Positions 43,204-51,895 of a stretch of DNA of 64,000 nt are shown piece by piece; positions within the stretch are counted from its first letter, which is position 1; each line of letters begins with the position of its first letter. The stretch covers positions 1-64,000 of the forward strand of contig CAYWVO010000006.1 of assembly GCA_964461835.1 (NCBI GenBank). Reading direction: 5' to 3'. Under the pieces are notes generated by a model. It ran no database searches and had not been told where the DNA came from. It was given only the letters and a program-made list of their open reading frames with translations. This DNA comes from CAYWVO01 sp964461835 (GTDB lineage Bacteria; Zixibacteria; MSB-5A5; WJJR01; JAJRUJ01). The translations under genes were made by a program, and so were the position numbers.

Positions 43204-44400
43204 ATGCAGGCTAACATTTATCCGTTTCTTTTTGCGTCCGCAGTCATCCTGATTTTTGGGCTGATTGAGGTGTTGTTGATTCGGCTGTTGCACCGGGACT
43301 GGTGGCGTAAACGTTGGATTCGCTGGTCGGCGCTCGGGTTGCCGCTGGTGGGGATTCTCTCTATCGGGCTGTGGGGCAGCGGGACGTTTCGTGGCATTCC
43401 CTTGTTTGTCACGCTCGGGGCGATCGGCACACCGTCGGCCTTTGTGCTCGAGCTGGCGCTGATGTGTTCTCTCCCGTTTTCCGGTGCGCTGGAGCAAATC
43501 CGGAAGCTGCTCGACCGCGTGCGCAAAAAGCGGAAGCCTGCCGCCGATCATCCGGTCAATCCCCAACGCCGCATCCTGTTAAAGGCGGCAGCCGCCACGC
43601 TGCCGGTGATCGCTGTCAGCGGCGGTGTCAGTGGGGTCGCGCGTGGGTTTGGACGGATTACCATGCCGCAGATTGTATTTACCTTTCCCGATTTACCACC
43701 GGCGCTCGATGGCCTCAGAATATTGCATGTATCGGATCTGCATTTAGGTCTCTATTTGGATCTTACGCATTTGGAAACCGTGCTGGCGCATGCTCAGCAG
43801 GAATCACCGGATCTAGTGCTGGTCACCGGAGATATTGCCGATGAGTTGCCATTACTACCCGCTGCTTTGCGGCTCATTGATCAATTAAATGCTCCGCTCG
43901 GCCATTATGCCAGTTTGGGCAACCATGAGTATTACCGGGGTATCGGCGATGTGTTACGGATATTCGATGATGGACCGGTACCATTGCTGGTTGATCAACA
44001 TGCGACGATCGCGGTGAAAGATATCACCTTGACTATTGCCGGAGCGGATGATCCCCGGAGCATGCATGATCACAATGAGACTCTGCGTAGCAGTGTGCAC
44101 CAGGCGGTCAGTGGTGTAAAACCCGATTCCTTTACCATATTAATGAGCCACCGGCCTGAGGGCCTGGATCATGCAGCGGAATTGAATATCCCGCTCACCC
44201 TGGCGGGACATACCCATGGTGCCCAAGTCGGCCTGGGCAGCCGAAGTGTGCTGGAACCGCTCCTGCCCAATTTGTATCTCTGGGGTAAGTACACCAAAGG
44301 GGCTTCGCAGCTTTACACTACCTCTGGTATGGGACACTGGTTTCCGTTTCGGCTGGGCTGCCCGCCGGAAGCACCCATTATTACGCTGAAGCGTGCGTAA
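43204..44400 (+). CDS. Membrane-anchored metallophosphoesterase
   Basis: Protein of 398 residues. About three to four N-terminal membrane helices (1-110), then a linker with 'RRILLKAAAATLPVIAVSGG', which resembles a Tat-type or extra helix. The catalytic domain (about 150-395) has the calcineurin-like motifs 'HVSDLHLG', 'TGDIADE', 'GNHEYYRG', and 'AGHTHGAQVG', which bind two metals. This matches the YkuE/YaeI group, some of which act on UDP-sugar lipids or cyclic nucleotides; the substrate here is not known. It is the fourth gene of the run beginning at 38564 and is closed by a strong terminator. Confidence 0.9.
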   Translation: MQANIYPFLFASAVILIFGLIEVLLIRLLHRDWWRKRWIRWSALGLPLVGILSIGLWGSGTFRGIPLFVTLGAIGTPSAFVLELALMCSLPFSGALEQIRKLLDRVRKKRKPAADHPVNPQRRILLKAAAATLPVIAVSGGVSGVARGFGRITMPQIVFTFPDLPPALDGLRILHVSDLHLGLYLDLTHLETVLAHAQQESPDLVLVTGDIADELPLLPAALRLIDQLNAPLGHYASLGNHEYYRGIGDVLRIFDDGPVPLLVDQHATIAVKDITLTIAGADDPRSMHDHNETLRSSVHQAVSGVKPDSFTILMSHRPEGLDHAAELNIPLTLAGHTHGAQVGLGSRSVLEPLLPNLYLWGKYTKGASQLYTTSGMGHWFPFRLGCPPEAPIITLKRA

Positions 44401-44411
44401 TGTACTCTACA

Positions 44412-44445
44412 TTAAAAAACCCGCTGTATTCGGCGGGTTTTTTAA
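44412..44445. terminator. Bidirectional rho-independent terminator
   Basis: Perfect 13-bp arms TTAAAAAACCCGC/GCGGGTTTTTTAA around an eight-base loop. The T-run on both strands serves the metallophosphoesterase operon (plus) and the PEP-CTERM gene (minus). Confidence 0.95.
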
Positions 44446-44469
44446 TAGAGCCAGCGTTGCCGCTTTCCT

Positions 44470-45165
44470 CTATCGCCTGCGTTTTCTGCGTGCCACTATT
44501 CCGCCAGCCAATCCACATCCCATAAGCAGCAGAGTCGCGGGTTCGGGGATCGGCTCATGCGAGACCCCGACTATCATATCATTGTGATCCCAATTGGAAC
44601 TGGTATGGTTATCATCGATAAAGATCAAATATTCAAAGTCGCCGGAGCCACTGTAATCTTCGTTCTGGTTATCAAAGAAATAGGAGGCCGCGTCATACGC
44701 GGATACATCATACACCATAAACCACTGGTGTTCGTTTGCCGCGGAGCCTTCGGTCAGCGCCCGCTCGGATACCAGGTAGGAATCCCCCGTGCTGATTATC
44801 CCGTCGTAATCGGTATCGTTGTGCAAATACAAGGTCAGATCGTCCCCGGCGGGGTTACCAACGGTATAGGGATGAATGGCACCGGGAACATCCAGGCCAC
44901 TAAAAAATTCAGTGCCGGTGGTGCGGGGATCGGTGCCCATCGGGGCAACCCCGAACCGGTTGTTGGGATTCCAGGGATGGGAATACTCCGCCAACAAAGA
45001 AAAGGTATAGGTCGGGCCGTACCCCAGATGCAGGTAGACATCGTCCAGGTCACCGGCGATCGGCAACACCGCGGAACCATCGACATACAATGTCGGCGGG
45101 TACGCATGGCTGTGGCCGGCAAATCCAAAAATCAGTGCAAGGAGCAGGATCGCTGCGCGTTTCAT
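44470..45165 (-). CDS. PEP-CTERM sorting-domain protein
   Basis: Secreted protein of 231 residues from ATG 45165 (GGGAG seven bases ahead; a GTG two codons upstream is less likely). Signal peptide about 1-21 ('GHSHAY'), then an Asp-rich beta domain ('NDTDYDGIISTGDSYLV'). The C-terminus 'PIPEPATLLLMGCGLAGG' followed by an Arg cluster is the PEP-CTERM signal: the PEP motif, a membrane segment, and basic residues. It is a target for the exosortase encoded at 15390-16319, 28 kb away on the other strand. Such proteins are usually released to the surface or exopolysaccharide matrix. No other PEP-CTERM gene is in the window. Confidence 0.9.
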   Translation of the reverse strand: MKRAAILLLALIFGFAGHSHAYPPTLYVDGSAVLPIAGDLDDVYLHLGYGPTYTFSLLAEYSHPWNPNNRFGVAPMGTDPRTTGTEFFSGLDVPGAIHPYTVGNPAGDDLTLYLHNDTDYDGIISTGDSYLVSERALTEGSAANEHQWFMVYDVSAYDAASYFFDNQNEDYSGSGDFEYLIFIDDNHTSSNWDHNDMIVGVSHEPIPEPATLLLMGCGLAGGIVARRKRRR

Positions 45166-46253
45166 CGGCACACTCCCAAATTATGGCGTGATCAAATTAT
45201 ACTCATCCACCGGGTCAGGTGAGCAAAGCCCGTGCCTTTGCATGTTAATATTCGGTGTAGATGGAGTAGTGAGGTAACCGACAGAATCGCAAGCCATTAT
45301 GAATGCACAGATTGATCGGCAGCTCAAAGTCTATTAGACATTTGCGCTTTACTATGCAACCGGTTGCGAGATTCGGGAATGGGGGTTGCGATCTAATGTT
45401 CGGTACTTTATGCGCTGAATATTTCGGGTGGCAACCCTGCTAACTCAGTCCGCCGGAGGCGGGGTTCCTTTTGGATTGACGATGCAAATTTTTGTATCCC
45501 ACCCGGAGCTCGTGTGCCAAGGGCACAGCGAGCGTCAGGTGGGTCGGTACTGTTCATTGCAATCTTTTACCGACCCACCCGGCATTCCTCGCCCTGCCGG
45601 GCTTGTCATTCCGGGTGGGCTACATAAAATACAGCAACGACGGGTGGCAATCTCTAGCTTGTCCGCCGCTGGAAAAGCGATTCCCCGGAGGCGAACGCGG
45701 CTTGGGGCTGAAGATGGATTATCTGCCCAGCAGGTCTTTAACCTGCCCGTCTTTCCCAACCATGTCATCCCGGCCTTGAGCCGGGATCCATTTTGGGGGT
45801 GGCTGATGGGGGCGTAGGTCGAAACTACTGAGGCGCCGCAGGTGGCGTGGTTTCAACAAGGTCATTCACAATTGCCCCACCATTCCAGAATCTGCTGCGC
45901 ATCTTCTTTCATGGCGGGCCACCCGACTGCGCAAGGGGTAACTGAATTCCCGCCTACGCGGCAATGACTTTATTGGTGTCTTCTGCTAAAATTAATCGGA
46001 CGGGCAGATGAGATCCGACACGGCGGATCGCGCACATGCCGGAAACGACCATACCGAAACTACGTTCCCGCCGCAGACGGAAAATCAAGGGATTCGTCCA
46101 ACACAAAATCGCCTAGCACGTTGAAACATTGACAGATATCAGGGGCAGTTACACTTGTAGTATTTTTCGACACTTCTAAATTCTCTTTCTGGAAGGACCG
46201 ACTCTAGTCATGGCTCTTCCGAGGTACTGGGTGAAAACAAACGGGAGGTTATC
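45166..46253. other. Longest intergenic region (1.1 kb), repeat-rich
   Basis: No gene supported. It holds several repeats: 'gggtggcaaccc..' near 45428 and 'ggtggcaatctc' near 45642; a 'gacccaccc' element at about 45500-45600; a caggtctttaacctg palindrome at 45727-45751; a 'gtcatcccggccttgagccgggatcca' palindrome at 45764-45800; and worn copies around 45950-46040, including 'ttctgctaaaatt', similar to the end of the direct repeats at 405-430. A TTGACA at 46129 upstream of the DUF1028 gene has no good -10 partner. Confidence 0.6.
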
Positions 46254-47237
46254 ATGCACATAAAAAAACTTGTACTTACCATTGCCTTGTTCAGCCTTGC
46301 AGTTCCGGTTGCAGCCCAATCATCGCCGCATTTACGTCCGGTTTCAACATACTCGATTGTTGCCTATGATCCGGTCACCGGCCAATTGGGAGCGGCGGTG
46401 CAGTCGCACTGGTTTAAGGCAGCAGATGTTATCTGGGCCGAGCCGGGAGTCGGTGTCGTGGCCACGCAATCTTTGGCCAAATTGGCCTTTGGTCCGCGCG
46501 GTCTGGAAATGATGAAAGCCGGCAAGACTGCGCATGAAGCACTGGCCGGCATGTTGGCGGTTGATTCCCAAGACGCAGTCCGGCAAGTGGCGATGATCGA
46601 TGCGGACGGCAACATTGCCACACATACCGGCGGCAGATGCATCGCCTACGCCGGTCATCACACCGGCCCCAACTACTCCGTACAGGCCAATTTGATGCAT
46701 GATTCCACCGTGTGGGCTGTAATGGCAGCTGCGTTTGAATCCACCGCGGGTGAACTGGCGGAAAAGATGCTGGCTGCGTTGGAGGCTGCCGAGGCCGAAG
46801 GGGGCGATTTGCGCGTTAAACAATCCGCCGCCATGCTGGTGGTACGTGCCGAATCCTCCGGAGAACGCTGGGCGGACAAACTCGTCGATATCCGTGTAGA
46901 CGACTCCCCTGAGCCGCTGCCTGAGTTGCGCCGGTTATTGAATCTCACCCGCGCGTACGACTTGACGAATTTCGCGGATGAACTGCTGGCGGAGAAGAAG
47001 TTCCGTCAAGCGGCCGGCGCCTACTTGGCGGCCACCAAACTCGCGCCCGGCAAACCGGAAATCCTGTTCTGGTACGCAGTGACTTTGGCAGCCATGGACG
47101 AGGTCGATCGCTCGCTGCCGTTATTCACCGAAGTGTTTTCACGGGACGTATCCTGGCGAGATGTGGTGCCGCGTTTGTTCTCGGCAGAGTTATTGCCCGA
47201 CGATCCAGCGATTTACAAGAAAATTATGGCTCAGTAG
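46254..47237 (+). CDS. Secreted DUF1028 protein with tetratricopeptide-like tail
   Basis: Protein of 327 residues. Signal peptide about 1-21 ('AVPVAAQ'). The DUF1028 domain (about 28-230) has the family start 'STYSIVAYDPVTGQLGAAVQSHWF', with 'TQSLAKLAFGPRGLEMM' and 'CIAYAGHHTGPNYSVQANLM'. This family has the Ntn-hydrolase fold, and Ser of 'STYSI' in a processed form could be a nucleophile, but the activity is not established. A C-terminal segment (about 240-327) resembles one or two TPR-like helices ('FRQAAGAYLAATKLAPGKPEILFWYAVTLAAMD'). GGGAGG lies seven bases before the ATG. Single gene. Confidence 0.85.
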   Translation: MHIKKLVLTIALFSLAVPVAAQSSPHLRPVSTYSIVAYDPVTGQLGAAVQSHWFKAADVIWAEPGVGVVATQSLAKLAFGPRGLEMMKAGKTAHEALAGMLAVDSQDAVRQVAMIDADGNIATHTGGRCIAYAGHHTGPNYSVQANLMHDSTVWAVMAAAFESTAGELAEKMLAALEAAEAEGGDLRVKQSAAMLVVRAESSGERWADKLVDIRVDDSPEPLPELRRLLNLTRAYDLTNFADELLAEKKFRQAAGAYLAATKLAPGKPEILFWYAVTLAAMDEVDRSLPLFTEVFSRDVSWRDVVPRLFSAELLPDDPAIYKKIMAQ

Positions 47238-47298
47238 GGGCGGCTTTGAAATCTGCCCCCACATCGCTGACTACTACAATCTCCTCTATCGACTCCAT

Positions 47299-47323
47299 GC
47301 TATCCCCGCATGGCGGGGATAGC
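47299..47323. terminator. Hairpin between convergent genes, candidate terminator
   Basis: Perfect 11-bp arms GCTATCCCCGC/GCGGGGATAGC around a three-base loop, placed between the DUF1028 gene (plus) and the C25-like gene (minus). It lacks a clear T-run on either side. Confidence 0.5.
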
Positions 47324-47438
47324 GTGGGATTTGCCGGCTATTCTTGAACAGTTTCTTCCTCGCAAATGGTCGTTGCGAAACCAGGCCCCTCGCGCGAGCC
47401 AGCACGCAGAGACTATGACCTGCGAATCTGCAAAACGT

Positions 47439-48959
47439 CTATGGGCTGCACGGATCACAGGGGCCGTCACCCAGCGATTTGAACACAAAATTTACGTAAA
47501 AGGAAACATCGACCGGATTCACCTGGCCATCGCAATCCCAGTCACCGTTTTCGCGCGGGCAGCGATCCATGACCGCCCGGGCATCCAGATCTTTGTAGAC
47601 GTAGTTGACAAGGTAGGAGACATCCAGCGGGTTCAATTCACCATTGGCGTCCAAATCGCAAAAGCCGGTGCAATCGAAACTGCGGAGCGTGGGATCACCA
47701 CAAAGCGTCATGCCGTAGTGCCAGTTGATTTCCCAGGCATCGAATCCGTTTGCCGCCAGGGCGGCAAACCAGAGACGGAATGATGCACCAATCGTCTTAC
47801 CTTCACCAAACGGCCCATAGAACTCCTCAAACACCAGCATCGACCCGGACTTGGTGCTGCCCAGAGAAGCGAGACCATAGCTGTCACAAAAAATGTACCA
47901 CCCGCCCATATAGTCAGTTTCAACATACCGGGAGTTGGAGCAGGCAAAAAGGTTATAAAAGTACGCCACGGGATCGATCTGGACAATCTCGGTGTTGTAC
48001 GCATAGCCCCATAAGTCACCGGGACGATGGAACGCGTGCCCACCCGGCCAGGAATGAACACAGACCTGAATAAATTCATAACTCTCCGGCAACCGGGCTT
48101 TATAGTGAGCATCAAAAGTCATCCATTCATCGTTGTAAAACACGCGGTCATCGTACGCTTCGCCCACGTTTTCATCCCATGTAGTGGACCACGGCACCCA
48201 GTCATCATCGATATAGACCAACGCCCGTTGATTGAGGGGCATTTCACCGGTGCGGTACAAGTGGTTTTTCGTGAAGTAATTTTCCAGCAGAGTTACCTCG
48301 TTTGCGCCATCCATGGTCAGCGGTGAGGCGGTCAACCGGCCCAGCCAAATCTCCGGCGTGACATTGCCGGTGTGCGAATCATACCGGCCATTAAAATCGG
48401 TATCAAGGAAGATGCCATTGATATCCATGTAGTATAAATCGCAGGGGAATTCTTCATAAGTGCTGTCGTCCGGCCAATATGCTTCAAACCAGGGCACCGG
48501 GAGATCACCGATCAGCAGACAGCCATCCATACCGGCACCGTATTGTCCCTGTAAAAACGAGCGGAAATCCTCCGGTGTACCGCCCTCGGTGGTATACGCG
48601 GTGACGGTGTATCCCTCGGCAGTCAAATCGGCAGTATACTGGTCAAGAGAAGTTTGAATCTGCGGATACAAAGACTGATTCACACAGATCAGAATGTCGG
48701 AGCCGTCGGCGGGACCGGTTGACTGCGGAGACAACTGAACCGGTTGTGCGGTAAATGATTCGACAACAGGATGGGCGCTTAGCCATTGGTGATAGGAGAA
48801 TGGCGGTCGATCCGCCGGATGTACCCACCGCGTTTTGGCCATCGCTGCATAGTCAATTGTGGCATCTTCGGCGGACGCCGACGCGATCAGCAAAAAAGGC
48901 AACAGTACCAGACACAAGACAACGCCGGCGATTGCGCCCTTTGAGGCACGTATATACAT
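47439..48959 (-). CDS. Secreted C25 (gingipain-like) cysteine peptidase with dockerin-like tail
   Basis: Protein of 506 residues. Signal peptide about 1-30 ('SASAE'). The C25-type core (about 90-420) has 'LLIGDLPVPW', the likely catalytic His in 'VCVHSWPGGHAFH' and Cys in 'FNLFACSNSRYV', close to the gingipain order. The C-terminus carries two dockerin-like calcium-binding segments ('DLDANGELNPLDVSYLVNYVY', 'DCDGQVNPVDVSFYVNFVF') and ends in CDPCSP, like the propeller protein at 8156-9652. It is convergent to the DUF1028 gene. Catalytic residues are assigned by pattern, so the protease call is likely but not certain. Confidence 0.8.
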   Translation of the reverse strand: MYIRASKGAIAGVVLCLVLLPFLLIASASAEDATIDYAAMAKTRWVHPADRPPFSYHQWLSAHPVVESFTAQPVQLSPQSTGPADGSDILICVNQSLYPQIQTSLDQYTADLTAEGYTVTAYTTEGGTPEDFRSFLQGQYGAGMDGCLLIGDLPVPWFEAYWPDDSTYEEFPCDLYYMDINGIFLDTDFNGRYDSHTGNVTPEIWLGRLTASPLTMDGANEVTLLENYFTKNHLYRTGEMPLNQRALVYIDDDWVPWSTTWDENVGEAYDDRVFYNDEWMTFDAHYKARLPESYEFIQVCVHSWPGGHAFHRPGDLWGYAYNTEIVQIDPVAYFYNLFACSNSRYVETDYMGGWYIFCDSYGLASLGSTKSGSMLVFEEFYGPFGEGKTIGASFRLWFAALAANGFDAWEINWHYGMTLCGDPTLRSFDCTGFCDLDANGELNPLDVSYLVNYVYKDLDARAVMDRCPRENGDWDCDGQVNPVDVSFYVNFVFKSLGDGPCDPCSP

Positions 48960-49179
48960 TGGTTCTCATCCTTATGGTTAACTTCAGTGAACGTTTCCCC
49001 GACAACGTCATTTCCGAGGCGGGTAAGCCGGTATCGGCATTGTCGTTACACCTGACTCAATATAATGAACGAATCTTGGGAGCAAAGCGGATTCTGTAAG
49101 AGAATCAGGGGGCTATAAGAAGTGTGGCAAAATTCGGGCGCCCGCCGTAGATGAATGATTGATGTGACAGCACGCAAAA

Positions 49180-49764
49180 CTACTTACTCTTGCGGAACCA
49201 GTAGAACGGTTGCAACACCGGTCGGCGGTGGAGCCGGATATCGTCACCAGGCATGTAGTCATGCACGTAGCGCACGTCTTCAATCGAGTAAAATGCGTTT
49301 GGTTGCTTGGTCTTTACAACGTTCAGGATTTGCTTAAGCTTCTCGCGGTCCACGATGCTGAAGAGAATTTGCACCGGACCGTCCGGGCCGTGACCCTGGA
49401 TGTAGGTGATGTGAATTTCCAATCGCTTCAGTTGCGCCATGAATTCGGGGTTCAGGTCCGGGATGATGATCCGAATCAGGAATTTGTCGGCGTTGAATCC
49501 GCGTTGGATGGTCATTCCGACAAATGTCCCCGCGGCAAAGCCCCCGGAGTAGGTTAGATAGCTCGCCAAACCCTGGAGAGACTGCAGGACCTGTCCGATG
49601 ACTACCAGCCAGATCAGTACCTCCAAAAAGCCCAGGAGTGACGCCACCGTCCGATTGCCCTTACCGACTGCAATAATTCGCAGCGTCCCCAGCGAGACAT
49701 CGGCAATCCGGGCAAAGAAAATCATCGCCAGGGTTGCCCATTGTACGATGCCCATGCCGAACAT
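49180..49764 (-). CDS. UPF0316/DUF2179 membrane protein
   Basis: Inner-membrane protein of 194 residues. Start at ATG 49764 by the GAGG ribosome binding site and because family members begin just before 'FFARIADVSLGTLRIIAVGKG'. Three membrane helices (about 8-90), then a cytoplasmic DUF2179 domain (about 100-170, 'IIIPDLNPEFMAQLKRLEIHITYIQGHGPDGPVQILFSIV'). The family's function is unknown. No operon partner is adjacent. Confidence 0.9.
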   Translation of the reverse strand: MFGMGIVQWATLAMIFFARIADVSLGTLRIIAVGKGNRTVASLLGFLEVLIWLVVIGQVLQSLQGLASYLTYSGGFAAGTFVGMTIQRGFNADKFLIRIIIPDLNPEFMAQLKRLEIHITYIQGHGPDGPVQILFSIVDREKLKQILNVVKTKQPNAFYSIEDVRYVHDYMPGDDIRLHRRPVLQPFYWFRKSK

Positions 49765-50003
49765 ACGATCCTCAGAATTTATCTCGCCGTTACCAGTGAT
49801 AACGGTCGAGTATTGGTTACTCAAACATCGCGCGGGTCCGCTCTACTCTCCTGATGATAGGTGCGATCGCCAGGGATGAGACACAATACGTTTTCCCCAA
49901 AAAATGACAAGGGAACGGGCGCCGTTCGAATAGGCTGTCGATTCTGATGGCTGACCAGGCTGGAACACTGTGTAATTGATAGTCGGTTGAGTGCGTTGGC
50001 CCC

Positions 50004-50432
50004 TCAGACGATTTCCAGCAGCCGGATATCGTAGATCAGATGTTTGCCGGCGAGGGGATGATTCGCGTCAACTTCAACGCTGTTTGTCGAAACATCGGTG
50101 ATGCGTCCCCGAATCCGGCCGACCTCCTCGTGGTCGATTTCAAGATGTTGTCCGATTTTCGGCATCGTTTTATCGGGCAACTGATCCCGACCGATCCGCC
50201 AGATTTGTTGCTCGGAATGCTTGCCGTATGCTGATTCGGGTTCCAGTTCGACGGTCTTTGCTTCGCCGGGTTCCATCCCTTCCACCGCATGCTCCAATCC
50301 GGGGACTACCTGGCCCTCCCCAATCGTAAACTGGATTGGATCTTCATTGACCGACGTTTCAAAAATTGTCCCGTCATCAAGCTTCGCCCGATAGTGAACT
50401 CGGACGGTATCCTTGCTTTGTGCCTGTGTCAT
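50004..50432 (-). CDS. SlyD-like FKBP-type peptidyl-prolyl isomerase, copy 2
   Basis: Protein of 142 residues that isomerises proline bonds in unfolded proteins. FKBP motifs 'VRVHYRAKLDDGTIFETS' (about 11-28) and 'VVPGLEHAVEGMEPGEAKTVELEPESAYG' (about 42-70) flank the insert-in-flap chaperone domain (about 75-125) typical of SlyD. The C-terminus 'NHPLAGKHLIYDIRLLEI' is normal. It lacks the His-rich metal-binding tail of E. coli SlyD. It lies 127 bp after its paralogue on the same strand, so it likely arose by tandem duplication. Confidence 0.92.
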   Translation of the reverse strand: MTQAQSKDTVRVHYRAKLDDGTIFETSVNEDPIQFTIGEGQVVPGLEHAVEGMEPGEAKTVELEPESAYGKHSEQQIWRIGRDQLPDKTMPKIGQHLEIDHEEVGRIRGRITDVSTNSVEVDANHPLAGKHLIYDIRLLEIV

Positions 50433-50559
50433 CGTTGCCCTTTTCCTTCCCTGAATCTGTTGATCGCAACCGCGGTTGCCGAATGCTGCATTACCGGAGC
50501 GGCCATGGTCCCCGCAACACCTTCGCTGTGGGTGATGGTCGCCGGGTAACGCGGACAGT

Positions 50560-50988
50560 CTATAAGATGTCGACCAGTTGCAGTTCGAACGTTAAATCCT
50601 GACCGGTGAGCGGATGGTTGCCGTCGAGCGTTACTTCCGAATCGGTCAGATTTGTCACCCAAACATGATCCTTGGTGCCATCCGTGCGCTGCAACTGCAA
50701 TCTCTTCCCGATTTCCAGTTCGACGCTTTCCGGTACCCTGGAACGATTGACGGTAATGACCCGATCCTTGCGGTAGGTGCCGTAGGCGTCATCCGCCGGG
50801 ATATCGACGGTCTTGCGTTCGCCCGGCTTCATGCCCATGACCGCTTTTTCGATGCCGGGCAGCACCTGATCGCTGCCCACCCTGAATTCCGCCGGTTGTT
50901 CTTCAAACGTTGAGTCAAACGTTTCACCGTTCTCCAGTTTTCCCACGTAGTGCAGGCGAACCGTATCGCCGATTCCTACCTGTGCCAT
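50560..50988 (-). CDS. SlyD-like FKBP-type peptidyl-prolyl isomerase, copy 1
   Basis: Protein of 142 residues, same length and layout as the neighbouring paralogue: 'VRLHYVGKLENGETFDST', 'VLPGIEKAVMGMKPGERKTVDIPADDAYG', insert-in-flap domain, 'NHPLTGQDLTFELQLVDI'. It resembles the SlyD type that helps cytoplasmic folding. AGGAGGAG precedes the ATG. The two copies differ mainly in the insert domain, which binds client proteins, so they may serve different clients. Confidence 0.92.
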   Translation of the reverse strand: MAQVGIGDTVRLHYVGKLENGETFDSTFEEQPAEFRVGSDQVLPGIEKAVMGMKPGERKTVDIPADDAYGTYRKDRVITVNRSRVPESVELEIGKRLQLQRTDGTKDHVWVTNLTDSEVTLDGNHPLTGQDLTFELQLVDIL

Positions 50989-51006
50989 ACTGGTGCTCCT
51001 CCTGTG

Positions 51007-51858
51007 TTACCTATATCGTGCGTGATTTCGTTTTCCGGACTGCGGTATTTCCGAAAGAAAATCCAGCGCAAATTTTTTCCACCCGGCAGGTCCTTCCTGG
51101 GGAATGCGTTCCAGGTTCGCCACGAGCAGATCTTCCCAGTGCCCGCCGCTCTTTTGCACCAGAACCGGGCGGTCAACGGAGGCCAGAAATGGCGCGTCGT
51201 TCTGACTGCTCCCGATGCCGATCACCTGCACGTGGGGATTTTCCCGCACGTACTGACCAATCAAAAAGGACACCGCAGCCCCTTTATCGTGCGCGCCGGT
51301 GACCATCTCATAACGAACCCCCTCGAACAACCGCAATCGATGTTCCTTCAGCGAATCGCGCAGCCGTTGACGGGTATGAAAATCGTGGCGGTCCAGTAAG
51401 ATTTCACTATACGCCCGCGCTTTTGCCCGGTCGGCGACTCCGCGATCAAGTCCGGTCTCGGCGGCGATTTCCTCCGCCGTTAAATCGCCAAAGCCGGTTA
51501 ACGATATGCCGGTATCATGCGCCACTTCTGCGAGAGAGTCTTTAATACGGGCGTAGGAGACGCCGAACTCCTTTTTTGTACAAGCTCCATTGTCCTGCAT
51601 CTGGTCGATCGGCTCGCGAAAATATTTCCGGGGAATGAAGACCGCGGCGCCGTCCTCGACAATGTACGGATGCCGATTATCGACCTGAGAGCGATACCAC
51701 TCGACTTCGGCGCTCGTTCTTCCGGAACAAAAAATCAACGGGATGTCGGCGTCTTCCAGTGCTGCGATTGCCACCTGCGTCTCCACCAGTGAATTGTTGC
51801 GCGCATCCAGCAGGGTACCGTCCAGACTGGTAATGATGATATGGTCAGTTTTCTTCAT
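51007..51858 (-). CDS. HAD-family protein, mannosyl-3-phosphoglycerate phosphatase-like, nucleophile replaced
   Basis: Protein of 283 residues with the MPGP/YedP-like HAD type IIB layout: 'IIITSLDGTLLDARNN' at the N-terminus, 'PLIFCSGRTSAEVEWYRSQ' (motif II, Ser/Thr), 'YIVEDGAAVFIP', Lys of motif III in the C-terminal half, and 'VIGIGSSQNDAPFLASV' with the final acid. In HAD phosphatases motif I reads DxDGT; here it is SLDGT, so the nucleophile Asp is Ser. It may therefore be a non-catalytic or altered enzyme. Start at ATG 51858, chosen over 51888 because the family begins here. It follows the MarR gene by 37 bp and may be co-transcribed. Confidence 0.83.
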   Translation of the reverse strand: MKKTDHIIITSLDGTLLDARNNSLVETQVAIAALEDADIPLIFCSGRTSAEVEWYRSQVDNRHPYIVEDGAAVFIPRKYFREPIDQMQDNGACTKKEFGVSYARIKDSLAEVAHDTGISLTGFGDLTAEEIAAETGLDRGVADRAKARAYSEILLDRHDFHTRQRLRDSLKEHRLRLFEGVRYEMVTGAHDKGAAVSFLIGQYVRENPHVQVIGIGSSQNDAPFLASVDRPVLVQKSGGHWEDLLVANLERIPQEGPAGWKKFALDFLSEIPQSGKRNHARYR

Positions 51859-51895
51859 CGGTGTACCCCGCTGATGCCGCACCGTCATCTCACCG

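Noticed and set aside
44557..45222. 221-residue plus-strand frame opposite the PEP-CTERM gene
   Set aside because: The minus frame has a signal peptide and a PEP-CTERM tail; the plus frame has neither a start site nor a recognisable domain.
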